Shown here: piece by piece, positions 43,593 to 52,501 of the stretch | How the letters are laid out: each line of letters begins with the position of its first letter | Position numbering within the stretch: the first letter of the stretch is position 1 | From: Pseudochrobactrum saccharolyticum | Lineage (GTDB): Bacteria > Pseudomonadota > Alphaproteobacteria > Rhizobiales > Rhizobiaceae | Assembly: GCF_008801715.1 (NCBI RefSeq) | Contig: NZ_VZPG01000002.1 | Coordinates: 310,001-374,000 of the forward strand | Length of the DNA stretch: 64,000 nt | Direction: 5' to 3' | Program-made: the position numbers and the translations under genes | Notes under the pieces: model-generated | What the model was told of the DNA's origin: nothing | The model's input: only the letters and a program-made list of their open reading frames with translations | Databases searched by the model: none

Positions 43593-46040
43593 ATGCAAAC
43601 TTATGCACGGGTTGTGGTTGTCGGCGGCGGTTGTGTCGGGGTTTCCGTTCTCTATGCACTGGCCAAACGCGGCTGGACAGATTGTGCGCTGCTGGAACGC
43701 ACATCGCTGACAGCAGGCTCAACATGGCATGCGGCAGGGCTTATTCCCTCTTATGCGCGCAGCAATAATGTCGGCCGTATGATTGCAAAAACCATTGAGA
43801 TTTATGAAGGACTGGAAGCCGAAACCGGTCAGAATGTCGGCTGGCATAAATGCGGCCAGCTGCGTATCGCCAATACGCGCGACCGTATGGATGAATATAA
43901 GAGCTATATGGATGTGGCCGAGGCGCAGGGCACCAATGCCCGTCTGGTTTCGCCAAAAGAGGCTATGGAACTCTGGCCGCTGCTGGAAAACAACAAGCAT
44001 ATGATCGGCGCGCTCTATCATCCGGATGACGGACATATCGCACCGGCTGACGTGACCATGGCTATGGCCAAAGGCGCCCGTGATATGGGGCAGAAAATCT
44101 ATCAGAATACGCAGGTCAACAGTTTTGAGCGCCTGCCAAACGGCGAGTGGAAAGTCTCAACCAATAACGGCGATATTATCTGCGAACATATTGTTTCCGC
44201 GACCGGCAATTATGCCCGCCAGACCGGCGCATTGCTCGGTATTGATATTCCGGCAATCCCGATCCTGCACCAATACTGGATCACCGATGCGGTACCGGAA
44301 ATTATTGAGCGTAAAAAACAGGGTCTGCCGGAAATGCCGATCCTGCGCGATGAAGGCTTTGCCGGATACTTGCGCGAGGAGGGTGACGGATTGATGTTCG
44401 GCCCTTATGAGCGCACAGAGCATCTGAAACTCTTTGCCGTGGACGGTGTGCCGGAATGGTTCGGCGCTGATCTGGTGGAAGAGGATTTCGACGCGGTTGA
44501 ATGGAACTGGGAAGTAGCCACAGATTATGTGCCGGCTCTTGCCCGCACCGGCATTAAAGCCAATGTGCGCGGGCCATTCCAGATGACTGCTGATGAATTG
44601 CCGCTGGCGGGCCCTGCATGGGATCTGCCGAATGTATGGCTTGCGGAAGGTGTGCCGGGCGGCATTCTCTGGGGCGGCACACTGGGCTTCCATCTGGCAG
44701 AATGGATTATCGACGGTGCGCCGTCCAAAGATATGTCGGAGCTCGACCCGCGTCGTTTCTCCAATTATGCCAATAAAACCTGGACGCGCCACAAGGTGCA
44801 GGAAACATGGGGTACGCACGCGGATATTAAATTTCCGGGTCAGACCATGCCTGCATCCCGTCCGCAGAAAACCGCGCCTTCCTATGACCGCCTCACCGAA
44901 ATGGGCGCTGTATGGGATGTGTTGAACGGCTGGGAAATGCCGCAATGGTTTGCGCCAAGCAAAGAGGAAGCTATTCCTGACCTGAGCTTCCGCCACACCC
45001 AGCGCGCAGCCAAATATATCCGTGAAGAAGTGACTGCGGTGCGCGAAGGCGTTGGCCTGATCGAAATGACACCGATGACCAAATTTGAGGTTTCGGGGCC
45101 GGGGGCTGAAAGCTGGCTGGACGGCATTCTTGCCAATAAACTGCCAAAACTCGGACGTATCGGTCTTTGTCATCACCTGAATAAAAACGGAGGCGTAGTC
45201 AGTGAATATACGGTTATCCGCTTCAAACCGGATGCATTTTATCTGATCTCCACACCGCGTGGCGAACGGCTGAATTTTGATGAGTTGTCAAAGATCCTGC
45301 CGGATGACCGCAGCGTTACGCTAACCAATGTCACCATGGAACGAGGTGCTTTCACACTCGTCGGGCCAAAGGCGCGTGATGTTTTGCAGAAAATCACCGA
45401 GGTTGATCTGAGCAATGCGGCTTTCCCGTGGATGAGCATGCAGACCGGCACAATCGGTCTGGCCAGTGATGTGCGGATGCTGCGCGTGACCTATGAAGGC
45501 GAACTTGGCTGGGAACTCTATCATCCGATCGGTTATCAGCGTCATCTGCTGGATGAAATTCTCAAAGCCGGTGAGGAATTTGGCATCCGCATGGTCGGTC
45601 TGGCCGCACTGGAATGCTGCCGTCTCGATAAATCATATCGCGCTATGTATCGCGATATGAATGCCGAGCTGACGGCTCTGGAAAGCAGTCTCGACCGTTT
45701 CATCAAATTCGATAAAGGCGACTTTATCGGCCGCGATGCTCTCATCCGCCAGCGCGAAGAGGGGCTGAAGCGTCGTATTTGCACCATCACCATCGCCACA
45801 GATGGTGCCAGTGTGCAGATGAATGAGGGCGTTTATCACAATGGCAAACTGGTTGGCCGTATTACCTCCGGCGGTTATTCCTGCCATTTCAGCCATGATA
45901 TCGCCCTTGCCCTGCTGCCGCCGGAATTAGGCAATCAGAACGGGCTGGAACTGGAAGTTCAGGTGCTGGGTGAATGGCGCAAGGCAAAAGTGGTTGAAGA
46001 GTCGCTCTACGATCCGACCAATTCGCGCTGCAAAATGTAA
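43593..46040 (+). CDS. Dimethylglycine/sarcosine dehydrogenase-family flavoprotein
   Basis: An 815-residue two-part enzyme. The N-terminal half is an FAD oxidoreductase (VVVVGGGCVGVSVLYALAK) with STWHAAGL, whose His46 is the residue that binds FAD covalently in this family. The C-terminal half is GcvT-like (GVGLIEMTPMTKFEVSGPGA, GELGWELYHP, ALECCRLDKSYRAMYRDM) and would hold tetrahydrofolate to accept the one-carbon unit. The likely reaction is oxidative N-demethylation of dimethylglycine, sarcosine or a related methylamine. The etfBA genes directly downstream supply its electron acceptor. A divergent LysR gene probably controls it. Confidence 0.87.
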   Translation: MQTYARVVVVGGGCVGVSVLYALAKRGWTDCALLERTSLTAGSTWHAAGLIPSYARSNNVGRMIAKTIEIYEGLEAETGQNVGWHKCGQLRIANTRDRMDEYKSYMDVAEAQGTNARLVSPKEAMELWPLLENNKHMIGALYHPDDGHIAPADVTMAMAKGARDMGQKIYQNTQVNSFERLPNGEWKVSTNNGDIICEHIVSATGNYARQTGALLGIDIPAIPILHQYWITDAVPEIIERKKQGLPEMPILRDEGFAGYLREEGDGLMFGPYERTEHLKLFAVDGVPEWFGADLVEEDFDAVEWNWEVATDYVPALARTGIKANVRGPFQMTADELPLAGPAWDLPNVWLAEGVPGGILWGGTLGFHLAEWIIDGAPSKDMSELDPRRFSNYANKTWTRHKVQETWGTHADIKFPGQTMPASRPQKTAPSYDRLTEMGAVWDVLNGWEMPQWFAPSKEEAIPDLSFRHTQRAAKYIREEVTAVREGVGLIEMTPMTKFEVSGPGAESWLDGILANKLPKLGRIGLCHHLNKNGGVVSEYTVIRFKPDAFYLISTPRGERLNFDELSKILPDDRSVTLTNVTMERGAFTLVGPKARDVLQKITEVDLSNAAFPWMSMQTGTIGLASDVRMLRVTYEGELGWELYHPIGYQRHLLDEILKAGEEFGIRMVGLAALECCRLDKSYRAMYRDMNAELTALESSLDRFIKFDKGDFIGRDALIRQREEGLKRRICTITIATDGASVQMNEGVYHNGKLVGRITSGGYSCHFSHDIALALLPPELGNQNGLELEVQVLGEWRKAKVVEESLYDPTNSRCKM

Positions 46041-46079
46041 TTTTAACAGTCTGATACATTGAATTGACAGGATAAAATC

Positions 46080-46829
46080 ATGAAAGTTCTGGTCGCAGTT
46101 AAACGGGTTGTTGATTACAACGTTAAAATCCGCGTTAAGGCCGATGGCAGTGGTGTTGACCTTGCCAATGTTAAAATGGCGATGAACCCGTTTGATGAAA
46201 TTGCCGTGGAGGAGGCGCTGCGCCTCAAAGAAGCAGGCAAGGTTTCGGAAGTGATTGTGGCTTCTATTGGCCCTACCCAGGCGCAGGAAACCCTGCGCAC
46301 AGCACTGGCAATGGGCGCTGATCGCGGCATTCTGGTGAAAGTGGATGATGCTGTTGAGCCGCTTGCTGTTGCTAAAATCCTGAAAAAACTGGTTGAGGAA
46401 GAGCAGCCGCAGCTGGTGATCGTCGGCAAACAGGCGATTGATGATGATGCCAACCAGACCGGCCAGATGCTCTCGGCACTGCTGGGCTGGTCGCAGGCGA
46501 CCTTTGCATCCGAACTGGAGCTCGGTGACGGCAAAGCCGGTGTGACCCGTGAGGTTGACGGTGGTTTGCAGGCGATTGAAGTGAAACTGCCGGCGGTGGT
46601 GACTGTTGATCTGCGTCTCAACCAGCCTCGCTATGCTTCTCTGCCGAATATCATGAAAGCCAAGAAAAAGCCGCTTGATGAAAAAAGCGCGGCAGAACTT
46701 GGCGTAGATACTGGATTGCGTCTCAAGGTTCTGAAAACCGAAGAGCCGGAAAGCCGTCAGGCAGGTATTAAAGTGGCCAATGTGCAGGAACTGGTTGCGA
46801 AACTGAAAAATGAAGCCGGACTGATTTGA
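46080..46829 (+). CDS. etfB: Electron transfer flavoprotein beta subunit
   Basis: The 249-residue protein starts [20 protein letters not shown] and has the AMP-binding and signature segments [12 protein letters not shown] and [24 protein letters not shown] accepts electrons from acyl-CoA and N-methyl dehydrogenases and passes them to ETF:quinone oxidoreductase. It begins 40 bases after the dehydrogenase stop and is separated from etfA by 15 bases, so the three probably form one operon. Confidence 0.95.
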   Translation: MKVLVAVKRVVDYNVKIRVKADGSGVDLANVKMAMNPFDEIAVEEALRLKEAGKVSEVIVASIGPTQAQETLRTALAMGADRGILVKVDDAVEPLAVAKILKKLVEEEQPQLVIVGKQAIDDDANQTGQMLSALLGWSQATFASELELGDGKAGVTREVDGGLQAIEVKLPAVVTVDLRLNQPRYASLPNIMKAKKKPLDEKSAAELGVDTGLRLKVLKTEEPESRQAGIKVANVQELVAKLKNEAGLI

Positions 46830-46844
46830 TAGGGAAATAAGATC

Positions 46845-47777
46845 ATGGCAATTTTACTTTTAGCGGAACATGACAACCAGACCCTGTCAGACCAGACAGC
46901 AAAGGCGCTGACCGCAGCACTGGCTATCGGTGGTGATGTGGATGTGCTGGTTGCAGGGCAGAATGCCAAATCTGCAGCTGATGCTGCTGTCACGCTCAAA
47001 GGTGTGCGCAAAGTGTTGCTGGCAGAAAATGCAGCACTGCAAAACCAGCTGGCAGAACCACTGGCCGATCTCATTCAGACATTGAGCGCGGATTATGATG
47101 TGATTATTGCTGCGGCCACCACAACAGGCAAAAATGTACTCCCGCGTGTGGCCGCATTGCTTGATGTGATGCAGGTGTCGGACATTATCGAGGTAATCTC
47201 GGCGGATACATTCAAGCGCCCGATTTATGCCGGCAATGCCTTGCAAACCGTTCAGGCACTGGATGCGAAAAAGGTGATTACTGTGCGTACTGCCGGTTTT
47301 GTCGCGGCAGAAAAGGGCGGGACGGCTGCGGTTGAAAATATCGCTTATGCCAATGACCCGCAATTGTCGAAATTTGTTGAAGCAAAACTTTCCGGCGGAG
47401 ACCGTCCGAAACTAACTTCGGCAAAGATCATTGTTTCCGGTGGCCGTGCGCTTGGCTCCGCAGAGAAGTTTCAGGAAGTTATGCTGCCGGTAGCGGATAA
47501 GCTCGGCGCTGCCGTTGGTGCAAGCCGCGCAGCAGTGGATGCCGGTTATGCGCCGAATGACTGGCAGGTCGGACAAACCGGTAAGGTGGTCGCGCCTGAT
47601 CTTTACATCGCTGCCGGTATTTCCGGTGCTATCCAGCATCTGGCAGGGATGAAGGATTCCAAAGTGATCGTGGCAATCAACAAAGACGAAGAAGCACCGA
47701 TCTTTCAGGTTGCCGATTACGGACTGGTCGGTGACTTGTTTGAAATCATTCCTGAACTGGAAAAAGCACTCGGCTAA
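46845..47777 (+). CDS. etfA: Electron transfer flavoprotein alpha subunit
   Basis: The 310-residue subunit carries the FAD site: [48 protein letters not shown]-type region ([20 protein letters not shown]) and [19 protein letters not shown]. The N-terminal domain interacts with EtfB. It pairs with etfB upstream. A strong terminator 27 bases after the stop ends the operon. Confidence 0.95.
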   Translation: MAILLLAEHDNQTLSDQTAKALTAALAIGGDVDVLVAGQNAKSAADAAVTLKGVRKVLLAENAALQNQLAEPLADLIQTLSADYDVIIAAATTTGKNVLPRVAALLDVMQVSDIIEVISADTFKRPIYAGNALQTVQALDAKKVITVRTAGFVAAEKGGTAAVENIAYANDPQLSKFVEAKLSGGDRPKLTSAKIIVSGGRALGSAEKFQEVMLPVADKLGAAVGASRAAVDAGYAPNDWQVGQTGKVVAPDLYIAAGISGAIQHLAGMKDSKVIVAINKDEEAPIFQVADYGLVGDLFEIIPELEKALG

Positions 47778-47803
47778 TTTTTCCATCAGAATTTATTGAA
47801 ATG

Positions 47804-47838
47804 AAAAGGCATTCACCTGTTCAGGTGAATGCCTTTTT
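47804..47838 (+). terminator. Intrinsic terminator after etfA
   Basis: AAAAGGCATTCACCTG (47804-47819) pairs with CAGGTGAATGCCTTTT (47822-47837), followed by one more T. Confidence 0.93.
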
Positions 47839-47876
47839 GCTTTAACCTGACATGAGATTTATGGGAGAACTGAGCG

Positions 47877-48308
47877 ATGAGCGAGACAAATGAAACAGTC
47901 AACGGTGCCTGTCATTGCGGGACAGTGCGGTTTCGGGTGAAACTGTCCGACGGACTGAACACCGCGCGCCGTTGTACCTGTTCTTATTGCCGGATGCGCG
48001 GGGCTGTAGCTGTCTCAGCGCAACTTGGCGGGTTGGAGATTATCAACGGCGAAGATGCGCTGACGCTCTATCAATTCAATACCAAGGTGGCGAAACATTA
48101 TTTCTGCTCAGTTTGCGGGATTTATACTCATCATCAGCGCCGCTCCAATCCGCAGCAATATGGCATTAATGCCGCTTGCCTTGAGGGTGTCAGTCCGTTT
48201 GATTTTGATGAAGTGCTGGTCACTGATGGCATTAATCATCCGTCTGATGACAAATCTGCAAACAGGTCGCCCTATGTCGGCGTGCTGAAATATATCCGTT
48301 GCGAATGA
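47877..48308 (+). CDS. GFA-family zinc protein
   Basis: A 143-residue GFA-fold protein with GACHCGTVRFRV, CTCSYCRMRG and FCSVCGIYTHH, the Cys clusters that bind two zinc ions. Unlike the copy at the window start, the second cluster is RRCTCSYCRMRGAV, a recognisable subgroup. The substrate is unknown. ATG 47877 follows GGAGAAC. It converges on a GNAT gene three bases away. Confidence 0.87.
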   Translation: MSETNETVNGACHCGTVRFRVKLSDGLNTARRCTCSYCRMRGAVAVSAQLGGLEIINGEDALTLYQFNTKVAKHYFCSVCGIYTHHQRRSNPQQYGINAACLEGVSPFDFDEVLVTDGINHPSDDKSANRSPYVGVLKYIRCE

Positions 48309-48311
48309 TGC

Positions 48312-48809
48312 TTACTGATCGTTGATAATCGCCCAGCGTTCATGGTCACGCCAGTCGCCATTGATAAACAAATAGCGCGGTGAAAAGCCTTCTTTGTGAA
48401 AACCGGCGCGCTGAACAAGGGCGAGGGAGCGCAGATTGTCCGGCTGGATATTGGCTTCAATCCGGTGCAGGCCGATTTCCCTGAAGCCATAAGCCACCGC
48501 CTGCTTCAGGCCTTCGGTCATCAGCCCGCGACCGGCCAGATGCACCATGCTGTAATAGCTCAAATAGGCGCTGCAAAACGCCTTCATAAAAATTTGGCTG
48601 AAGGTGAAAACACCGGCAATCTTGCCGCTCTCCGTATCGCGCACAACAAGTGCCTGTGATGCGCTGCTTTGCAGATTGCCGAACCAGTCTTCAAAACCAG
48701 CGAGATCAGTAAAATTGCGCATCCATGGATAATGATGATTGCGGCTCGCAAGATTGCCCGCGATCAGTTCGGTTGCATCTGTTCTTCTGACGGGTTGCAA
48801 ATTAATCAT
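48312..48809 (-). CDS. RimJ/RimL-type GNAT acetyltransferase
   Basis: A 165-residue GNAT of the ribosomal-protein N-acetyltransferase type. The acetyl-CoA motif is HLAGRGLMTEGLKQAV, followed by the typical GLHRIEANIQPDNLRSLALVQRAGFHKEG. Such enzymes modify N-termini of proteins or small amines. It is divergent from the two-component system. Confidence 0.85.
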   Translation of the reverse strand: MINLQPVRRTDATELIAGNLASRNHHYPWMRNFTDLAGFEDWFGNLQSSASQALVVRDTESGKIAGVFTFSQIFMKAFCSAYLSYYSMVHLAGRGLMTEGLKQAVAYGFREIGLHRIEANIQPDNLRSLALVQRAGFHKEGFSPRYLFINGDWRDHERWAIINDQ

Positions 48810-48961
48810 TTCATCCTCCGGCCGGATGCGTTTTATGCCGTTTAGTACGACGCGCTGACAAGCTCAAACCTGTGTGATGAAGAAGTTTTTCGGCCTGTGC
48901 ATTGCGTGTTGCACTATATTATGTCAGCGATATTCAAGCGTAATTACAATATTGTGTATGG

Positions 48962-50551
48962 GTGAAGCGTTTGACGGGCAATAAACAGATTTGGAAATCC
49001 TATCTGACAATATCGGTTATCTGGCTGATATTGCTATTGCTATTTGTTGCTTTCACCGCCCGTCAGAGCATTAATCAGGCGCGTGACGAGGTGAAGCAAA
49101 CCGGCACAGCGCTGCATCGTGTTCTGTCGCAGCGCGCTGCACAGCATGATGCTCACCTCACCAGTTTGAACGCACTGATCCTCTCTGCCAATCCGGCACC
49201 GGTGGATGCTTTGCGGCAGGTGTCGCGCAACATTATCCGCTTTTACCCGCGCATCAGCGTAATTGATGTCATGCTGCTGAACCGTACCGGTTCCACTGTT
49301 AATGCTGAGCCTGTGCTGATGGTTGATGAAAGTGAGCATGATAATATCGCCGTTGATTTTGCCGCGCAGGTCGCAGAACAAAAACCGGGCGAGGTGCGCA
49401 CTTATCTGTCAGACAAGCTGGCAGACCGTTATTATCTGGGCAAAAAATCCGACAATGCCAATCCCGGTTATGCGATTTTCATGGCGATCAATCCGGCTCT
49501 GATGATTGAACCGGATGAGCGGCCGGATTGGGCAGACCTGACCCTGTCCATCAATGATAAGATTATTCTTGAACAACAATCCGGTCTGCAAACAGTGGCA
49601 TCGCGCTTTCTGGAACAACCGGTCTTTTCGCAGAAAATCGATAGTCAGAACCAGCCGCTTTTGCTGCGTCTTAGTCGCCCGATGGCGCTGTCAGATGTGA
49701 TTGATCCGCTGCACACAATATTATTCGCGGTTTTGTCATTAATTGCTTTGACCGGTGCTTATGCGCTCTGGCGTTTTCAAAAAGCGACCAGAGAGGCCGA
49801 GCAGAAAGCACAGTTGTCGGAACATGAAACGCGGCTTGCTCATGCGGCGCGGGTGAATTCTATGGGCGAGCTGGCCTCCGGCATCGCCCATGAACTGACA
49901 CAACCGCTGACAGCCTTGCTGAGCCAAAGTCAGGCCGCATTGCGCCTTGAAGCTTCCGGTGAACGGCCTGAATTATTGAAACAGGCTTTGGCCGCCAATG
50001 TGCGGGAAGCATCGCGTGCCGGTGAGATTTTACAGCGTATGCGCAATTATATGAGCAATCATGAACCACAGCGCAGGCGCTTAGAAATCAACCAGATTAT
50101 CCGCGATGTAGCGGAATTGCTACGTACGGATCTGGCGCAACGCAATATCAGCCTGCATCAACAAACCGAGAAAATATCGCCGCTGATTACTGCTGATCCG
50201 GTAGAGATGGAGCAGGTGCTTTATAACCTGATCCGCAATGCTGCCGACAGCCTGAGCCAGAGCGAGATCAGCGATAAACGCATTACTGTGACAGCTGAAG
50301 CCAGAGGCGGACAGCTCATCCTGAGCATTGCCGATAATGGCGGCGGCATTGCCGATGATATTCTGCCGCGTTTATTCGAGCCGTTTTTCACCACCCGTGA
50401 AGCGGGTATGGGGCTGGGGCTTTCGCTCTGCTCAACCCTGATTGAGCGGATTGACGGGGAAATATCGGCAGAAAATGCACCATCCGGCGGTGCAATCTTT
50501 ACAATTACCATTCCGATGGCTGAGCCTGAGCTTTCAAAGGCAGCAGAATGA
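48962..50551 (+). CDS. Membrane sensor histidine kinase
   Basis: Two transmembrane helices (about residues 13-32 and 250-270) flank a 215-residue periplasmic sensor domain of no family I recognise. The cytoplasmic part has the H-box GIAHELTQPLTALL with phospho-acceptor His310, the N-box NLIRNAADS, the G1 box IADNGGGIADD and the FEPFFTTR and MGLGLSLC boxes, matching the DctB/FixL kinase group. There is no PAS or heme PAS domain. GTG start at 48962. It overlaps the response regulator by four bases. Confidence 0.92.
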   Translation: MKRLTGNKQIWKSYLTISVIWLILLLLFVAFTARQSINQARDEVKQTGTALHRVLSQRAAQHDAHLTSLNALILSANPAPVDALRQVSRNIIRFYPRISVIDVMLLNRTGSTVNAEPVLMVDESEHDNIAVDFAAQVAEQKPGEVRTYLSDKLADRYYLGKKSDNANPGYAIFMAINPALMIEPDERPDWADLTLSINDKIILEQQSGLQTVASRFLEQPVFSQKIDSQNQPLLLRLSRPMALSDVIDPLHTILFAVLSLIALTGAYALWRFQKATREAEQKAQLSEHETRLAHAARVNSMGELASGIAHELTQPLTALLSQSQAALRLEASGERPELLKQALAANVREASRAGEILQRMRNYMSNHEPQRRRLEINQIIRDVAELLRTDLAQRNISLHQQTEKISPLITADPVEMEQVLYNLIRNAADSLSQSEISDKRITVTAEARGGQLILSIADNGGGIADDILPRLFEPFFTTREAGMGLGLSLCSTLIERIDGEISAENAPSGGAIFTITIPMAEPELSKAAE

Positions 50552-51153
50552 AAAATCTCAAAATTTATTTGATTGATGATGATGAAGCCGTGCGCGAGGC
50601 ATTGTCGCTGCTGTTGCAGACCTATGGCATGCATGTGGAGACATTTCGTGATCCGGCGACATTTCTGGCGCATGTTGATCCGCAAAAGCCCGGTTGTCTG
50701 ATACTCGATTTGCGTATGCCGATGATAAGCGGCTTGCAACTGCAGCAAAAACTGCTGGAACGCGGGATCGACTGGCCGGCGATTATGATTACCGGTCACG
50801 GGGATATCAATGCCTGTCGTCGTGCTTTCAAGGCAGGCATTCTCGACTTTCTGTCCAAGCCCGTTGATGAGCAGGTTTTGCTGGAGGCACTGGAGACAGC
50901 TTCTCAGGAGCTGGATAAAATTCTGGAACGGGCGGAAGCGCAAAAACTGATTGCCAGACTGACTGACCGCGAGCATGAGATTTTTGATCTGATCTGCAAA
51001 GGTTTCGGCAGCAAAGAGATTGCTGCTGCACTGAATATTTCCGTGCGCACCATTGATGCACATCGCGCCAATATTGCCGAAAAATTGGAAACCAGTTCGG
51101 TGGTGGATTTTGTGCGGTTGCAACTATCCGGCAGCAGTGCAGGGCATCCGTAA
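50548..51153 (+). CDS. FixJ-family response regulator
   Basis: The receiver domain (YLIDDDEAVREAL, phospho-acceptor Asp54 in LILDLRMPMISG, ITGHGD, FLSKPVD) is followed by a LuxR-type HTH (LTDREHEIFDLICKGFGSKEIAAALNISVRTIDAHR). It is the partner of the kinase, coupled by an ATGA overlap. An exported HbpS/GlcG-like gene and an ankyrin gene follow, and these are its likely targets or system partners. Confidence 0.93.
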   Translation: MKNLKIYLIDDDEAVREALSLLLQTYGMHVETFRDPATFLAHVDPQKPGCLILDLRMPMISGLQLQQKLLERGIDWPAIMITGHGDINACRRAFKAGILDFLSKPVDEQVLLEALETASQELDKILERAEAQKLIARLTDREHEIFDLICKGFGSKEIAAALNISVRTIDAHRANIAEKLETSSVVDFVRLQLSGSSAGHP

Positions 51154-51259
51154 TTCTACCTAGAGCTTTCAGCGGTATCGCGGATTCACGCAAAATGATT
51201 GTTTCACTAGATTGAGTGTCAGAAAGCCGGTTGCTTTCATCAACACTCAGGAGACGATC

Positions 51260-51745
51260 ATGAAACGCATTTTGTTTGCCGGTGCTGCGGCACTTGTACT
51301 GACCTCAGCTGCTTCCGCGCAGGTTTTGCAGGAAAAGAACATGCCACTCAATCTTGCGGTAAACATTGCCAATGAAACAATCGCTGCCTGTTCTGCCAAA
51401 GGCTATAATGTAGCCGTAGCTGTTGTTGACCGTGCAGGCGTGCTGCGCACTCTGATGCGCGCCGATAATGCCGGTGCTCATACACCAGCGGCAGCGACCG
51501 CCAAGGCTTTCACCTCGGCCTCTTCCCGCACTCCAACCGGTGTCATGGCTGAAAATATCCAGAAAAATCCGGCAGCGGCAGAACTGGCTAACATTCCGGG
51601 CTTCCTCGTGCTTGCTGGTGGTGTGCCGGTTAAAGTTGGCGATGCAACCATCGGCGCAATCGGCGTCGGCGGCGCACCAGGTGGTCATCTGGACGAAGCC
51701 TGTGCAGTTGCTGCACTCGACAAGGTCAAAGACCAGCTTAAATAA
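51260..51745 (+). CDS. Exported HbpS/GlcG-family protein
   Basis: A signal peptide (RILFAGAAALVLTSAASAQ, cleavage near residue 19-20) precedes a GlcG/HbpS-like domain of about 140 residues: NLAVNIANETIAACSAKGYN, VAVVDRAGVLRTLMRADNAG, TAKAFTSASSRTPT and GVGGAPGGHLDEACA. HbpS of Streptomyces is an extracellular heme-binding protein that controls the sensor kinase SenS. Here the gene follows a kinase/regulator pair that has a periplasmic sensor domain, which suggests a similar role. Heme binding is not shown by sequence. ATG 51260 has GGAGACG upstream. Confidence 0.85.
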   Translation: MKRILFAGAAALVLTSAASAQVLQEKNMPLNLAVNIANETIAACSAKGYNVAVAVVDRAGVLRTLMRADNAGAHTPAAATAKAFTSASSRTPTGVMAENIQKNPAAAELANIPGFLVLAGGVPVKVGDATIGAIGVGGAPGGHLDEACAVAALDKVKDQLK

Positions 51746-51752
51746 TTGCCCC

Positions 51753-51784
51753 AACCGCCGCACTGTTGTCTCAGTGTGGCGGTT
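51753..51784 (+). terminator. Hairpin between the HbpS-like and ankyrin genes
   Basis: AACCGCCGCACTG (51753-51765) and CAGTGTGGCGGTT (51772-51784) pair over 13 positions with one G-T. No T-tract follows, so read-through into the ankyrin gene is likely. Confidence 0.55.
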
Positions 51785-51817
51785 CACGCATGATGTATTT
51801 TCAATGAGGAGAGAGAC

Positions 51818-52498
51818 ATGACAAATTTATTGTCCCTGCGGAATATTTTCAGAAGCACTCTGCTTATTGCCGGTTTTATTTTGACAATCACGGGAGTTGC
51901 CATGTCCGCCTCAACCAGCAAAGAACGCAAATTACTGGATGCCGCTGCCACCGGTGATGTCGCAACTATTCAGAGCCTGCTGAAAGATGGTGTGAAAGCC
52001 GATACACGCAACGACCACCGCCAGACTGCTCTGCTGGTTGCAACCCATAATAATCAAATCGAAGCGGCTAAAGTTCTGATTGATGCCGGTGCAGATGTGA
52101 ATGCCAAGGATATGATACAAGACAGCCCGTATCTCTATGCCGGAGCACGCGGCCATCTGGAAATTCTGAAAATGACGCTCTCGCATGGTGCTGATCTGAA
52201 AAGCACCAACCGCTTTGGCGGTACGGCACTTATTCCGGCATCCGAGCGCGGTCATGTGGAAACGGTGCGCACGCTGATTGAGGCTGGTGTTGATGTTGAT
52301 CATGTCAATCGTCTCGGCTGGACTGCACTGATTGAAGCCGTGATCCTGAGCGATGGCGGGCCTGCCCATGTAGAAATTGTAAAGCTTTTGAAAGCCGCGG
52401 GTGCCGATCTCTCTATTCCGGATAATGAAGGCGTAACAGCACTTCAGCACGCTAAAAAACGCGGCTTTGCTGAAATCGTTGCTGTGCTTGAGAAATAG
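51818..52498 (+). CDS. Exported ankyrin-repeat protein
   Basis: An N-terminal hydrophobic segment (about residues 12-29, TLLIAGFILTITGVAMSAS) acts as signal peptide or anchor. It is followed by about five ankyrin repeats (residues 37-226), for example RQTALLVATHNNQIEAAKVL, DAGADVNAKD, ARGHLEILKMTLSHGADL, RGHVETVRTLIEAGVDV and HVEIVKLLKAAGADL. Ankyrin repeats bind other proteins; a periplasmic location is inferred. Such genes often neighbour HbpS/GlcG-like or catalase genes. GAGGAGAGAG precedes the ATG. The next gene converges with only three bases between. Confidence 0.88.
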   Translation: MTNLLSLRNIFRSTLLIAGFILTITGVAMSASTSKERKLLDAAATGDVATIQSLLKDGVKADTRNDHRQTALLVATHNNQIEAAKVLIDAGADVNAKDMIQDSPYLYAGARGHLEILKMTLSHGADLKSTNRFGGTALIPASERGHVETVRTLIEAGVDVDHVNRLGWTALIEAVILSDGGPAHVEIVKLLKAAGADLSIPDNEGVTALQHAKKRGFAEIVAVLEK

Positions 52499-52501
52499 TC
52501 T

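Noticed and set aside
44157-45176. 339-codon open frame antisense to the dimethylglycine dehydrogenase-type gene
   Set aside because: No domain or ribosome site; the sense gene is fully supported by FAD and GcvT motifs.
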